Shown here: positions 1 through 10,978 of the stretch, one piece after another
Layout of the letters: the number at the start of each line of letters is the position of its first letter
Position numbering within the stretch: the first letter of the stretch is position 1
Assembly: GCA_036346225.1 (NCBI GenBank)
Contig: JARFIW010000881.1
Location: 2,085,001-2,149,000 of the forward strand
Length of the DNA stretch: 64,000 nucleotides
Direction: 5' to 3'
Source of the DNA: Platerodrilus igneus
Lineage: Eukaryota > Arthropoda > Insecta > Coleoptera > Lycidae
Made by a program: the position numbers and the translations under genes
The notes under the pieces: model-generated
What the model saw: the letters and a program-made list of their open reading frames with translations, nothing else
What the model was told of the DNA's origin: nothing
Database searches by the model: none

Positions 1-36
1 GTTATCATATCGTCCTTCACTCTGTGCGGGGTATTA

Positions 37-100
37 CTGAGCTAGTCGGGGCATACATTTAATAGTAATAAATTATTTTAAAGACACAGAACGGGGTCGA
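37..100 (+). other. tRNA-Lys-complementary box pair, copy 1
   Basis: Positions 37-52 read CTGAGCTAGTCGGGGC, almost the exact complement of the first 15 nt of metazoan tRNA-Lys(CUU). Positions 83-100 (GACACAGAACGGGGTCGA) resemble a decayed primer-binding site for the same tRNA's 3' end. The same pair, in the same order, recurs near 18.0, 22.2, 29.05 and 31.05 kb. I read it as the end of an LTR plus the PBS of an LTR element whose body lies upstream of the window. The PBS match here is degenerate. Confidence 0.4.
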
Positions 101-148
101 TCATTAGGTAATTGGTCGTTATACACCTGTCGAGGGGCGATATTGTGG

Positions 149-152
<4 letters not shown>

Positions 153-190
<38 letters not shown>

Positions 191-322
191 TGATATTGAA
201 TTGTATCATGTCCTGCATATTTATTTTTATAAAAACTGATTACGGTTACTGAGGACCGAAGTATAAAAATTATTTTTAATTTTTATACTTCGGTCCTCAG
301 TAACCGTAATCAGTTTTTATAA

Positions 323-358
<36 letters not shown>
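153..358. repeat. Hairpin element 1 inside (TA)n
   Basis: A TA microsatellite (about 153-186) is followed by a near-perfect inverted repeat with arms at about 224-270 and 279-325, then by a second TA run (326-358). The arms of about 47 bp are separated by about 8 bp. The flanks read GGCA(AT)n on the left and (AT)nTTGCTGTG on the right, much like the flanks of the hairpin at 18.3-19.0 kb. No coding capacity. It may be the end of a foldback or Penelope-like element that inserted into TA repeats; the family is not established. Confidence 0.7.
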
Positions 359-600
359 TGCTGTGGATCGTGGAATAAAGTTTAAGAATCGAGAGTGAGT
401 CATTAAATACTTTTCAAAATAAAAAGTTCATAACAAAAAAAAATTCTTACCCTGATTTCTGCTTCAAAATATCTTCAGCAGCTTCCCTGGCTAGCTCAGC
501 TGTGCCTATTCTCGGATTCCTAAATTTACAATTATTCTTTCTTCCCACTAGCACACCATTCCATAAAATCACCAAATAATACAACAATCATACAATCTTT

Positions 601-790
601 CATCATCATTTTGTTTTCGACCTTCTTTAAGGTCGGTTTGACGCAGCTCTAACATCTTTTTTACTCTGTGCTAATCTAAAAAGCTCTACATACCCTTCAC
701 AACCTAAATTTCTAATAATTTGACTAATATAGTCTGGTCTAGGTCTTCCTATATCCTTTTATCTTTTTCCTATCCCGCTGGCTCTACATA
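601..790 (-). repeat. Second copy of the non-LTR 3' end
   Basis: This stretch matches about 1285-1450 closely, including the complement of the C-terminal coding segment ending in the conserved Ile-Arg-Asp and Tyr-Val-Asp-Leu region. It lies inside the same 11-bp target duplication as the main copy. It could be a tandem or template-switched product of one insertion, or a separate insertion. Confidence 0.55.
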
Positions 791-897
791 GATATTAGCA
801 ACCTGATGGTTGTTAAAAAACTCTAACATGTTTAAATGATTACTATTTATAAGGAAATGAAATATAACCTGGTTATCCACTTCAAAAAAGGAAAAGT

Positions 898-1272
898 GTT
901 AAATTATATGTTATAGTAAGGCTTAAGCAACGAATCGCTGCCAACATGCCAGACCGCTACCTAATTGTGAGTTATGTCATGGTGACGTTTATTAAATTAT
1001 ATGTTATGGTAAGGCTTAAGCAACGAATCGCTACCAACATGCCAGACCGCTACCTAATTGTGAGTTATGTCATGGTGACGTTTATTAAATTATATGTTAT
1101 GGTAAGGCTTAAGCAACGAAACGCTACCCACATGCCAGACCGCTACCTAATTGTGAGTTATGTCATGGTGACGTTTATTAAATTATATGTTATGGTAAGG
1201 CTTAAGCAACGAAACGCTACCAACATGCCAGACCGCTAACTAATTGTGAGTTATGTCCTGGTGACATTTAAT
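898..1272 (+). repeat. 93-bp tandem repeat, about 4 copies
   Basis: A 93-bp unit beginning TTAAATTATATGTTATGGT repeats about four times with few differences (start points 899, 992, and every 93 bp after). Because 93 is divisible by three, the plus strand stays open over 946-1239 and would give a repeating 31-residue peptide. That open frame follows from the period and is not good evidence for a gene. The array lies within the non-LTR insertion, between its two 3'-end copies. Confidence 0.9.
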
Positions 1273-1309
1273 TAACTGATTTTTATTTTTCTTTTGTTTT
1301 CGAACTTAC

Positions 1310-2077
1310 TTAAAGTCGGTTTGACACAGCTCTAAATTCTTTTATATTCTGAGTTAGTCTAAAAAGGTCTACATACCCTTCACAACCTAAATCTCTTATA
1401 ATTTGACTAATATAGCTTTGTCTAGGCCTTTCTACTCTATTTTTATTTGGTAGTCTATAATCTAAGACTTTTCTAAATAGTCCCTCATGTCTTAACTGGT
1501 GCCCTATCATTCTATCTCTCCTGACCTTCAATTGTTTCCACATACAGGGTTCCTCACCTATCCTTTAATAAACTTTCTCGTTTGTTACTCTATCTGTCCA
1601 ACTAATCTTTAACATTCTCCTATAACACCAAGTTTCAAAAGCTTCTATCTTTTTCTTATCTACTTCTTTAATTGTCCAAGTCTCACTACCGTATAGTAGA
1701 ACACTCCATACGTACGACTTTAAGAAACTTTTTCTATTATCTAAACTAATACTATTAGCTATTAGTAAGTTTTTCTTTTTTAAAAACATTTTTCTAGCTT
1801 GAGCTATTCTAGCTACTATATCCCTTCTGCTACGTCCATCCTTTGTAATTATACTACCTAAATAGCAAAATTCAGCTACCTCCTCTAACTCGGTATTATC
1901 AATTTTTAATTTTGGTTTAGAACTAGGCTGTAACTCGCTTGTCATTATCTTTGTCTTTACTGAGTTAATTCTCATACTATAGTTACTCTGTAGTATCTTA
2001 TCTAAAATATTTAAAAACTCTCCTAACTCATTTCTAGACTCTGCTATAATGGCTATATCATCTGAAAAACGTAACAT
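1310..2077 (-). pseudogene. Reverse transcriptase C-terminal part, RTE-like
   Basis: Read on the minus strand, the frame opens with FSDDIA, the catalytic motif C of a reverse transcriptase (usual form Y/F-x-DD). It continues through the family's thumb region: YLGSIIT near residue 73, then WSVLLYGSETWT and WCYRRMLKISWTDRVTNE. An in-frame TAA at 1565-1567 interrupts it. Reading continues in the same frame to a natural C-terminus (GHQLRHEGL, then RPRQSYISQIIRDLG). The N-terminal endonuclease and most of the RT are missing, so it is a dead-on-arrival fragment. RTE-like is my best placement; another APE-type clade is possible. Confidence 0.8.
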
Positions 2078-2538
2078 GTCTATACAATCTTTATTTACCG
2101 CTATTTACAAACAATTATTCACAGCTATATACAGTTTGGTACACTAATTACGACTCAATAAGTGCTATTTTTGTAAAGTCCTTGTTTTAAATTTTTAATT
2201 GCAAACACATTTAATACAACAGGAGTAAATGGGCTCCAAGTAATACCCTATATTTATTGCACACTGGAGTATGGTGAGCTCATAATAACCCAGTTTATTA
2301 ATGTATGTTTTTTACCTTGCATAAAATTACTGCAAAACTAATAAACCCATGTACCCTTAACAATCCAATTTAAATTCATAATGAAATTTAGTAAGTTTTA
2401 CATACGCTTTTTTTCAATATTTAAAATAATCCTACTAATCGTCAAGCACACATATCTTTTCCGATACATTAAATAACCATAAATAACCGCAAATAACTCC
2501 AAAAAGTTAATCAAATAACAGAAAACTCAAATGAGTTA

Positions 2539-2956
2539 TGTTCGGTGGTTCGAGAATGTAGCTCAGTGGTTCGAGATTGAGTGGTTGGAAGTAATCAACG
2601 GTATGATCACATTCACAACCGCGTGTACGTGAAAAGAAATGTTTGTTGAACGAGGAGGTCACGGTAGACCTAATTTAAACGAGTTGCCTTCACACTACTG
2701 ATGTAATGCAAGCCAGAGGAGTGGATTGTATATCGAGAAGCTTACGAAGCTTGCTGTGATTAATAACACTGACATACAAAAATAATAATAAATTTATTAA
2801 TAACTGAACACCAATGTTACGATTTACAATTGCGGGAGCGCGTCTTTTAAAATGTTTACTCTTTCTCGCGGTCTAACAACTTCTCCTGGTTTTAACACTG
2901 CCCAGAGGTGGGGCGAGACTGATTGTGGCGCGCAGACCGTCTCAATCAAATGTTTG

Positions 2957-3001
<45 letters not shown>

Positions 3002-3022
3002 ATTCCTACTCGTGTCGTAACA
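2539..3022 (-). repeat. BEL/Pao 3' LTR
   Basis: 484 bp; matches the 5' LTR nearly base for base apart from the length of the TA microsatellite near its start (about 2958-2999) and a few substitutions and short indels. It ends in the terminal dinucleotides TG and CA expected of an LTR. Confidence 0.93.
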
Positions 3023-3243
3023 TAAGCCGCCTCCCTTGAAATTAGTAATTTAAACAGAATAAGAATCGTACATATTGACAAACGTACTTAACGAACGTGT
3101 ACATAAAGTAAATAATTATAAATATTTCACAATACATTTAGGTTTAGAAAAATTACAAATATAGGTTATAAGTTCTAATAACTAATACACAACAAATAGC
3201 ACTTTATATTACTACTACTATAGTCGCGCCGAGCAACTAGATT

Positions 3244-4868
3244 TTAAACTTCTTGCCCCTCGATAGGCAAAACACACAATTTCACAATGGGTCTTTTAAT
3301 GACCCCACTCACTGTTTTGACACTAGCGACACGAATTTCACTGTCGCGTCCGGGATGAACTTCAGTTACGCGTCCCAACTTTCACATTCTAGAAGGAACG
3401 TTATCTTCAGAAATAATGACGATTTTACCAGGACATAACGATGCTCTGGTAGATGAATGCCATTTGTTACGCCTTTGTAATTCTTGCAAGTACTCTTTAG
3501 TCCATTTCGACCAAAAGTTTTGTTGGAGCAGTTGTACGAACTGCCATCAAGAAAGTCGATTGACCTTTTCTTGCGATAAGTCAAGTTCAGGTATTGCCTT
3601 TAGATTGTCGTTAATCAAGAAATGTCCAGGTGTGATAAAATCAAGGTCACAAGGATCATCAGATAGAGGAATCAACGGACGGAGTTTAATATACTTTCAA
3701 CTTTAATCAGCAACGTGTTTAATTCTGTGAAGGTTAAATGGGCATTAGAAGCAATTTTAAAGATATGTTTTTTGAAAGACTTAACCGCCGCATCCCATAA
3801 ACCTCCCATGTGAGGGCCTTTGGGAACATTAAATATAAATTTAATATTCTGAGAAACTGTATCGCTGTGAATTGCATTTTGTGTCGTTCTATCAGATAAA
3901 AAATTAACAATATTTCGTAATTCGTTGGCTGCGCCTACATAATTAGTTCCGTTATCACAAAATATTTCAGCTGGAATACCTCGTCTGCCAACAAATCGTT
4001 TGAGTGCAGCGATAAACGCTTCTGAAGTCAAATTTTCCACGAGTTCACAATGAACCGCCTTCGTGTTCATGCATACAAATACGCATCCGTATGCCTTTAT
4101 AATTTTTCGTAAGGTACGTGAACCTTCTTTAATAAAAAATGGTCAAAAGAAATCCGTACCAAGCCTTGTAAATGCCCTTTGATTAGGCACTAGACGAGAG
4201 GCAGGTAAATCTGCCATTTTAGGTTGAGATTTGAGAGGGTTGTGTCTAAAACAAAGAACACAATTTCGTATAATCTTTTTTACTAAACTTCTGACCGATA
4301 AGGGCCAATATTTCAAGCGAGTTGCTGCTAGCGTACCTTGCATACCACTATGCAAACTCTTTTTATGCGCGTTTAAAATAATTAAATCACATAGTGAACC
4401 CTTTGCTATTAAAATGGGGTGTTTATTATCGTATTTTAAGTTAGAGTGACGTAAGCGTCCTCCTACGCGTAAAATTTGATTTTTATCTAAGAAAGGATTC
4501 AAACATAGAATTTTTGAATTATTAGTTATAACTTGAGAATTTTTTAAAGATTTAATTTCGTTACCAAAATTAATTTTTTGGTCGAGTTTAATTAAAATCA
4601 TTTCGGTTTCATTTAACTCATTCACAGATAATTCTGTAATGATTTTGATAGATTTATTTTTGCAATTAAAAATAAACCTTTTGCAAGTGGCGATTATTCT
4701 AATTAGTTTAGTAAAGCTAGAATATTTCGTAAAAATATTACTTGTGAAAGCAATTAATTCTTCATTGGAAAAATTAACATTTGTAACGAGCACCTTGATT
4801 TCCGGTAAATTTATTTGGTTTTTCGTGTTAAATATTTTAGGTTTGAAATTCACATCGAATAAAAACTT
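3244..4868 (-). pseudogene. BEL/Pao pol: integrase and C-terminal domain
   Basis: The minus-strand frame carries the integrase zinc-binding region (a His near SLHSGMQG and a C-x2-C in NCVLCFRH), then the DDE core. The first catalytic Asp is in RLGTDFF, the second in IFCDNGTNYVG, and the Glu in KVESILNS. A TGA stop at 4143-4145 falls just after the first Asp; reading resumes in the same frame. A frameshift near 3690 follows the Glu. After it the usual C-terminal segment of BEL integrases (PGHFLI, then WSKWTKEYLQELQRR) can be followed to a stop at 3244-3246. The join to RNase H near 4865 is also frameshifted. Strand transfer activity would be lost. Confidence 0.88.
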
Positions 4869-6802
4869 GGGCCATTGAGCCAAAGTTTGTTGTAACATAA
4901 CTCTAAGGGCATACAACCCCTTGAAATTATGTCAGCGGGATTAGAATGAGTATCAACATGATACCAAGAATTTGTGTCAGAAATGTTTTTTATTTCTGTA
5001 GTTCTATTCGCTACGAAAGCCTTCCAACGACTTGGACACGATTTTATCCAAGATAACGCGATTGTAGAATCAGTATAATAACTAACAGACGAGAATTTTG
5101 TGTTGGAAACCGTTCTAATTTTTTCCACTAACTGTGCAAGCAACAGACAAGCACAGAGTTCAAGACGAGGTAAGCTTATAGCTTTTAGAGGAGCTACACG
5201 TGACTTTGCACACAGAATAGCACAATTTATTAAATTATCAGAGGTTATTTCTCTGACATAAATAGAAGCACCATAAGCACGTTCGCTGGCATCAGCAAAA
5301 CAATGAAGCTCAATGCAGGAATCATTGTTAAAAATAAGTTGTCGTGGTATAAAATTTTTAGAAATATCAGTTAAACACGATGAAAACGCTATCCATCGAT
5401 TAAGGAGATCAGGTGGCACAACTTCATCCCAACCCGATTTAATTTTCCAAAGATCTTGCATGATCAGTTTGGAAATCGTGATTATAGGACCAAGTAATCC
5501 TAGAGGGTCAAAGATTTTCGCAATATGACTAAGAATCATACGTTTTGTAATTTGAGTTTTACTGCAGTTTAGTTGAGTACTATACTGTATAGTGTCGGAG
5601 ATGGGAGACCAAAAGATACCCAAAGTTTTAAAACTCTCACCATCTTTGCATTTTATAACCAAGTTTTCTTGGTCGGACTCGATGTCCTTCAAAAGATTTG
5701 CAATATTCGAGTTCCATTTGCGCAATGGAAAACAACCTGCAGCTAAAACGCTTAAAATATTATCGCGTAATTGTAATAATTTTGTTTCGTCATTACTACC
5801 CGTAATTAGGTCGTCTACGTAAAAATCATTTGCAATTACCTTATATAATTCGGGGTTCAAAAATTCAAAGGGTTTCGCGAGCTCAAGCAAACACCTTGTA
5901 GCTATGAAAGAAGCGGGACGTGTCCTATATGTAAGCGTTTTTAATTCAAAGATTTTAATTTTGTCGTCACGAGAGAATCGATATAACATTTTTTGATATG
6001 AAGTATCGTGTGGATCGATTAAAACTTGTTTGTACATTTTGGAAATGTCAGAGGTTATGATGTATTTATAGAACCTAAAACGGATTAGAATGCTAAATAA
6101 GTTATTTTGTATTACGGGACCTATCATTAAAATGTCGTTCAGCGACATCCCTGAGGTAGTTTTACATGACGCATCAAAAACCACTCGAGTTCTTGATGTT
6201 AAAGATTCATTTTTATAAACTGCGTGATGCGGTAAAAAATAACCATTGCTGTTGCAATTATCAATATTACCAATTTCTGCCATATGGCCGAGCTGTAAAT
6301 ATTCTTGCATGAAATCACGATAGTTTCTTGTAATCTCGGGATTTTTTGCTAATTTCTGTTCGAGGTTAAGAAACCGTTTTTTGGCGTTTTCTAGCGAATC
6401 ACCTAATGCTTCTGGGCTAGATTTCCAAAGCAAAGATGCCACAAATCTGCCAGAACTGTCGCGCTTAATTGTGTTTTCAAAATGGTTTTCACATTCGGAT
6501 TGTTCTTGAGATTTAATTGGAATTTCAGGAATGTGTTCGACTTCCCAAAATTGTGTAATGTTTTTGTCTAACTGGAGTAATGTATTTAAATTACACACAG
6601 CGGGATAAGCGTATTGATTTGGAACGATTCCCGAAATCAACCATCCAAAGACCGAGTTTTGTAAAGTAACCTTGTCGTTACTACAACGTATTTGACCAAT
6701 ACTCAGTAAACGATAAAATACTTGGACGCCTATTAAAATATCTACCCTTCGAGATTCATTGAATTCAGGATCAGCGAGTTGCAAATTGGGCGGAACATTC
6801 AT
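4850..6802 (-). pseudogene. BEL/Pao pol: reverse transcriptase and RNase H
   Basis: One open minus-strand frame of 650 codons. Near its start is the end of the protease domain (DILIGVQVFYRLL). The RT follows: RVVFDASC near residue 205, the first catalytic Asp in IITSDISKMY, and the YVDD box in ANDFYVDDLI. RNase H comes next with its acidic residues in CFADASERAYGA, LPRLELCACLLL, YYTDSTIALSW and NPADIISRG. Length and order match intact BEL elements, so this is the best-preserved part. The frame joins the upstream protease by a frameshift near 6830 and the integrase by one near 4865, so it is not expressed as a full polyprotein. Confidence 0.9.
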
Positions 6803-7710
6803 TAAATTTGCATCAAAGATTTTATGGGTAAATTAGAAGATATTTTATTCAACACAAAAAATTCTAAATCGAGTTCGAATTTTGTGTATTTTGAGCGTAC
6901 GTTAACCTTGATAACTAACTTCGAGTTCGTGGTGTTAACACTAATGCCCGTGATTGGCAGATTTATATTGTTTGTAGGAAGAGCTAGTTTTTTTGTTAAA
7001 TCAGTAGTGATAATATTTATTTGTGAAGCAGAGTCTAGTATGGCTCTTGCGTTTTGATAACATCCTGTATCATCTCTTACTTCGATTATGCAAGTAGATA
7101 ATACAATATTACACGGATTTTGTATTGCGTGTAAGACGTGAATTTCATCTTGAGGGCTCTGGCCATTAGAAGCACACTCAGAATGATTCGAGTTTAAAGG
7201 AGCTTTGCGATTAGCTTCCCGTGAAGGTGGCTTACGAGTATTACCGCTAGCATTCACCTTATCTAAATGCAGAATTGTATTGTGCAAGGCACCACATTTT
7301 CGACATCTAGAGGATTTGCAATTGGGCGCAGGATGACCTGGCCTAAGGCAATTGAGACATAAACGCTTTTTACGAACGTTTTCTATATGAGCTTCGACAG
7401 AAAGTTTTAAAAGATTCGAGCACTGATTTGTAAAGTGATTACTTTCTGTGCAATAATTACAATTACTTGGTTTGTTTATAGTCAAACTGCAAGACGCGGG
7501 CTTGTAATTGTTTTTTGTGAATTGTCGTTTGAAACTAGTGTTATCGCTAGCTTCACGAGAATTTATCGCATTTAGAGCGTGACATTTTTGTGTTAAAAAG
7601 TCAGATAACATTTTGTATGTAGGTACGTTCGTGGACGTTAATTTATTTTCCCACTTACTACGCGTTGTAAGTGGAAGTTTCGAGGTTATTAAATAAACTA
7701 ACATATCGTC
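6802..7710 (-). pseudogene. BEL/Pao gag C-terminus, zinc knuckles and protease
   Basis: After a TGA at 7711-7713 the gag frame continues here without a shift. Two CCHC knuckles are visible (CNYCTESNHFTNQC and CLNCLRPGHPAPNC), then a third C-x2-C-x4-H-x4-H cluster (CRKCGALHNTILH). These are nucleic-acid-binding modules of BEL gag. The aspartic protease active site reads AILDSASQINIIT; Ser-Ala after the Asp is a form often seen in BEL elements. A frameshift near 6830 separates this part from the rest of the protease and the RT. Confidence 0.87.
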
Positions 7711-8480
7711 TCATTTATCAACAGATCTCCTCATGTCAGTAAGAGACCTTAAATGTTGCGAGGCAATACCTAAAATATTACGTAGTCCCTGATATGACTC
7801 TTTATGTAAGGCAGGCAATTCAAAAATTGAACAAATGTGATTTGTAACAATAACTCTTTCATTTTCATATGGATCACGTAAGATTTGTTTCGCGTTTTCA
7901 TAATTTTCAGGCGTAATTTCTAAACATTTTATAGTTTCCGCTGCCTCAGATTTTAAACATTCTATCAAGTATTGTAATTTGTCCAAGGGACTTAATGAAG
8001 GGTCTGAACCTATTGAAGAATCAAATACCTGAATAAACGAGAAATATTCTTCAAATTTTCCTGAAAAATAAGGAAGATTTAAAACCGGCAACCTGGCTGC
8101 TACAGATCGATTAACAGACGTATTGAGATTAATTTCAGGTTGAGGAACAACAGGTTTTTGTTCTGGTTTATTAATATTTAACGCGTTAATTTTAGCTTGT
8201 AACGTAGAAAACATCGTATCAGTTTCCATTTGTTCATTAAATAAATCTTGAAATTCTACATCAAAATCAAGATTATAAATTCTTTTAAATACGATTCGAG
8301 TTCGTCAATTAATTTACGACAACAATCAAATTGTCGCGAAGCTTTTTGTTGGGGTTCCTGGGAAATTTCTTCCGATAAATATTTTTCAAGAATCGTGAGC
8401 GAGCGCTTTAGATAAGAACGTTTACTTTTGTATTTCTTAATTTGTCCGTGAACTAAATCCAAATCTGGATTTTGTGTCAT
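7711..8480 (-). pseudogene. BEL/Pao gag N-terminal part (DUF1759-like)
   Basis: The start codon at 8480 opens a short frame with a Lys-rich helical segment (KYKSKRSYLKRSLTILEKYL), typical of BEL gag N-termini. A frameshift near 8250 shifts reading to the frame of 8229-7711. There the capsid-like region LPVLNLPYFSGKFEEYFSF and LSPLDKLQYLIECLKSEA is clear, matching the DUF1759 pattern in BEL/Pao gag. It ends at an in-frame TGA (7711-7713), after which the zinc-knuckle part goes on. Upstream, 8481-9044 is the leader; a 68-codon minus-strand frame there (8593-8799) resembles nothing I know. Confidence 0.85.
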
Positions 8481-9044
8481 GATGTTGAAGTATTATAATG
8501 AATGAAAACTGGTTTAATTTAAAGGAAAGGGTGAAATAACAACAGTATAATGACCTTTATCGTAGGCAAGATTACCTGTATTGTATTCAAGTTCAAACTA
8601 CGGGTTGAACCAATGTAAACACAAAGCACCTGATGAAAGTAGTTGACCTCCTTCCACTAGGGTTGTTGCGGTCGAGAAATATCGGCGTATATCGTTTATC
8701 GCCGCTAGCTACAAGTTCTAATGATTGTACGTTGCCCTTGTAACTTGTTTCAAAATCGTGTTTTCCTCCTCGCTCTAATGTACGAAAAGGACGGAACACT
8801 TGTAAACCAGAATATTTTCGAATATTTGTAGCACTGGTTTACCTGAGAATATTAGACTGTGAAGATACGCTTCACTTCCAGCCCGATTAGAATGTTTGTT
8901 AGCATATGCGATACATTGAAGCACGATAGCACCATATGAATTCGCATATACGAGAGCGAGTTAGCAATAGACGCACTAACTATTGTTAGATTTCTAAGTT
9001 TTTTGATAGATGATTAAACAAACATGCGGCCACAAAGTTACAAT

Positions 9045-9061
9045 CCTGCGTAGATGGACCA
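9045..9061 (-). other. Candidate BEL/Pao primer-binding site
   Basis: Five bases inside the 5' LTR the minus strand reads TGGTCCATCTACGCAGG, starting with the TGG expected opposite a tRNA CCA end. I cannot say which tRNA it would pair with. Confidence 0.45.
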
Positions 9062-9066
9062 ATAAA

Positions 9067-9481
9067 TGTTCGGTGGTTCAAGAATGTAGCTCAGTGGTTC
9101 GAGATTGAGTGGTTGGAAGTAATCAACGGTATGATCACATTCACAACCGCGTGTACGTGAAAAGAAATGTTTGTTGAACGAGGAGGTCACGGTAGACCTA
9201 ATTTAAACGAGTTGCCTTCACACTACCGATGTAATGCAAGCCAGAGGAGTGGACTGTATATCGAAAAGCTTACGAAGCTTGCTGTGATTAATAACACTGA
9301 CATACAAAAATAATAATAAATTTATTAATAACTGAACACCAATGTTACGATTTACAATTGCGGGAGCGCGTCTTTTAAATGCTTACTCTTTTGCGGTCTA
9401 ACAACTTCTCCTGGTTTTAACACTGCCCAGAGGTGGGGCGAGACTGATTGTGGCGCGCAGGCCGTCTCAATCAAATGTTTG

Positions 9482-9520
<39 letters not shown>

Positions 9521-9537
9521 CTACTCGTGTCGTAACA
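9067..9537 (-). repeat. BEL/Pao 5' LTR
   Basis: 471 bp, the partner of the LTR at 2539-3022. Its outer edge is followed by AGTTA (9538-9542), the second copy of the target duplication. It contains a shorter TA microsatellite (about 9485-9518) than its partner. Confidence 0.93.
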
Positions 9538-10811
9538 AGTTACCTGGAAAAGGCTTCAATTTTCTATCTCCTTCGATGATGCTCTACAGAATTCCTTGGC
9601 TTCGTGACTATGCGCTCTGATCCTCCAGATAGATGATAACCTCAGTATACGCCGAGTTCCTTGCTACCAATTACCATTCCATCACAACATACAAATTCAC
9701 GTATATATACTTTTGTTTATTGATTTATTAGCTTGTTATGGTATTAGTTGGATCTCGGTTAATTTAATTCACTTGCCACTACTCACGTTAATAACTATTA
9801 GGCCTCAACTTACCACGTTATAATTGCTAATACTACTTTTACTAAATTATAAATTTTTTCAATACTCACAAGACTCTACTCTAACGTCGGTTTATTGTTA
9901 TACGTAGTCTGAAGCGATTAAAATACAAAGAAAGCGCTACTAATTCTCTTAAAGTATTTATACTGTTAAAATTGCCACCTCTCGTCCACTCTTCACGCGA
10001 AAAACATATTTTAAAATAACACTTTTGCAAATTTTGATATAACCGCCTTAAAGCTTCTAGAAATTCACCTCGTGGATGCGCTATATAATCCGAAAATCGC
10101 TTTCACCCGTCGCATGCTCGTCTGTTTGTAACTACTCGTTTCAACCAATGATACTGTTCTGTGTCGTCATAAAACTCCGCCTGTAATATTTTTATCTCTG
10201 TCTTATGGATATTTGATGTCGCGTTCCAAACCCCACTTGAGTTATAGAAAATCGATATAGCTCACAGCGTCTCTTGACTCCACGTGAATAAGAAACGTGC
10301 GTTTTGAAACCAATGCTTTTATATCCGTCTTTATCTGTATCATATTATTGATCGTGCATCTCTTCCGCTCTTTAAGAAACTTTGTTAGTTTGTTATTCGA
10401 AGCCCCTAACGGTTGGAAATATTTTCTATGAAGCCGCTTTATTATGTAGATAATTTCAAAGAAGGTAACCTTTGAAACATGCAGGTGTTCTTAATTATTG
10501 ACTGTTTAATATAACAATTCTTGGACTTTATATTTTACGGTATTCGATACAACTGACGTCCTTGTTTGCTACAACGAATTTTTGCCTTGGGATTATTGAT
10601 TTTCTATACCCTGGGTGCGTCTTCTAATGCTATTACACGTTAAATTAAAATAAATTGAATTAATTATGCGTTTCTATTTGCGTTTAAAACTAGTTTTCTT
10701 TATGAACCTATTACTTTTCCATCATTAATTATAAAAATACGTCAATACTTGTTCGTTTAAATAAAATAAATGAAATAAATTTTACGCGTATATAAATTGT
10801 TTTTTTCTCTA

Positions 10812-10938
10812 TACAGGATGTTTGAAATTGCATTGCTTACCCCAAATCCAACCCTTTGAATCCATAACAATATACATATTGTAGTGAATTTAAAGGGTTA
10901 AGTTTGGGGTCAACAAAGCAATTTTCTAACACCCTGTA
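10812..10938. mobile_element. Small hairpin MITE at the palindrome centre
   Basis: A 127-bp element with terminal inverted repeats starting TACAGGATGTT and ending AACACCCTGTA; pairing continues inward for about 55 bp per arm with mismatches. TA lies on each side. The CAGGGTGTT-type end is common in insect mariner-superfamily MITEs and is shared with the larger element at 44117-46849. The flanking sequence (TTTCTCTA before, TAGAGAAA after) is itself palindromic and continues into the giant arms, so it may instead be just the tip of the palindrome. Confidence 0.6.
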
Positions 10939-10978
10939 TAGAGAAAAGAACCATTTATATACGCGCAAAATTAATTTC

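Larger units (their letters stand above)
601..2081 (-). mobile_element. 5'-truncated RTE-like non-LTR retrotransposon insertion
   Basis: The insertion is bounded by an 11-bp target duplication, ATACAATCTTT, at 590-600 and 2082-2092. Removing the insert restores continuity with the inverted copy at 17.88-17.93 kb, which confirms the boundaries. On the minus strand it begins inside the reverse transcriptase and ends in a short ATG repeat (CATCATCAT at 601 on the plus strand), a tail type common in RTE-like elements. It is not a simple copy: its 3' end occurs twice (601-790 and about 1285-1450), separated by a 93-bp tandem repeat. Clade assignment is by general resemblance only. Confidence 0.75.
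2539..9537 (-). mobile_element. Full-length BEL/Pao LTR retrotransposon (broken frames)
   Basis: Two near-identical LTRs (2539-3022 and 9067-9537) enclose gag, zinc knuckles, protease, RT, RNase H and integrase in that order on the minus strand. The 5-bp direct repeat AGTTA flanks the whole (2534-2538 and 9538-9542). The LTRs begin TGTTACGACACG and end CACCGAACA in element orientation. A purine-rich tract (AAGGGAGGCGGC, complement of about 3025-3036) abuts the 3' LTR. High LTR identity suggests a fairly young insertion, yet the coding part has at least two in-frame stops (7711-7713, 4143-4145) and several frameshifts. Confidence 0.93.
430..10811 (-). repeat. Left arm of giant inverted repeat (interrupted)
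   Basis: The pieces 430-600, 2093-2538 and 9538-10811 are, in order, the reverse complement of the right arm (18060 back to 10939). Clear matching blocks include a CTGGCTAGCTCAG block near 490 with 18001, the block at 2200-2300 with 17640-17780, that at 10120-10260 with 16720-16850, and that at 10750-10811 with the start of the right arm. The gaps are later insertions: a non-LTR element at 601-2081 and a BEL/Pao element at 2539-9537. Net arm length is about 1.9 kb. The stretch 9538-10811 holds no gene that I can see. Confidence 0.75.

Noticed and set aside
224..270. Full hammerhead ribozyme in hairpin 1
   Set aside because: CTGATTA, GGTT and GACCGAAG resemble parts of the core, but key positions differ and the perfect palindrome would fold into a simple hairpin.
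946..1239. 97-codon plus-strand frame with a repeating 31-residue peptide
   Set aside because: It is the in-frame reading of a 93-bp tandem repeat; the frame stays open because the period is a multiple of three.
898..1272. CRISPR-like array
   Set aside because: The 93-bp units are contiguous without unique spacers, and the setting is an animal transposon.
2824..3081. Minus-strand frame with an Ile-Tyr repeat
   Set aside because: It spans a TA microsatellite inside the BEL LTR; similar frames at 18877 and 29139 have the same cause.
3253..3706. Plus-strand frames opposite BEL pol
   Set aside because: Mirror frames of the minus-strand integrase and its C-terminal domain.
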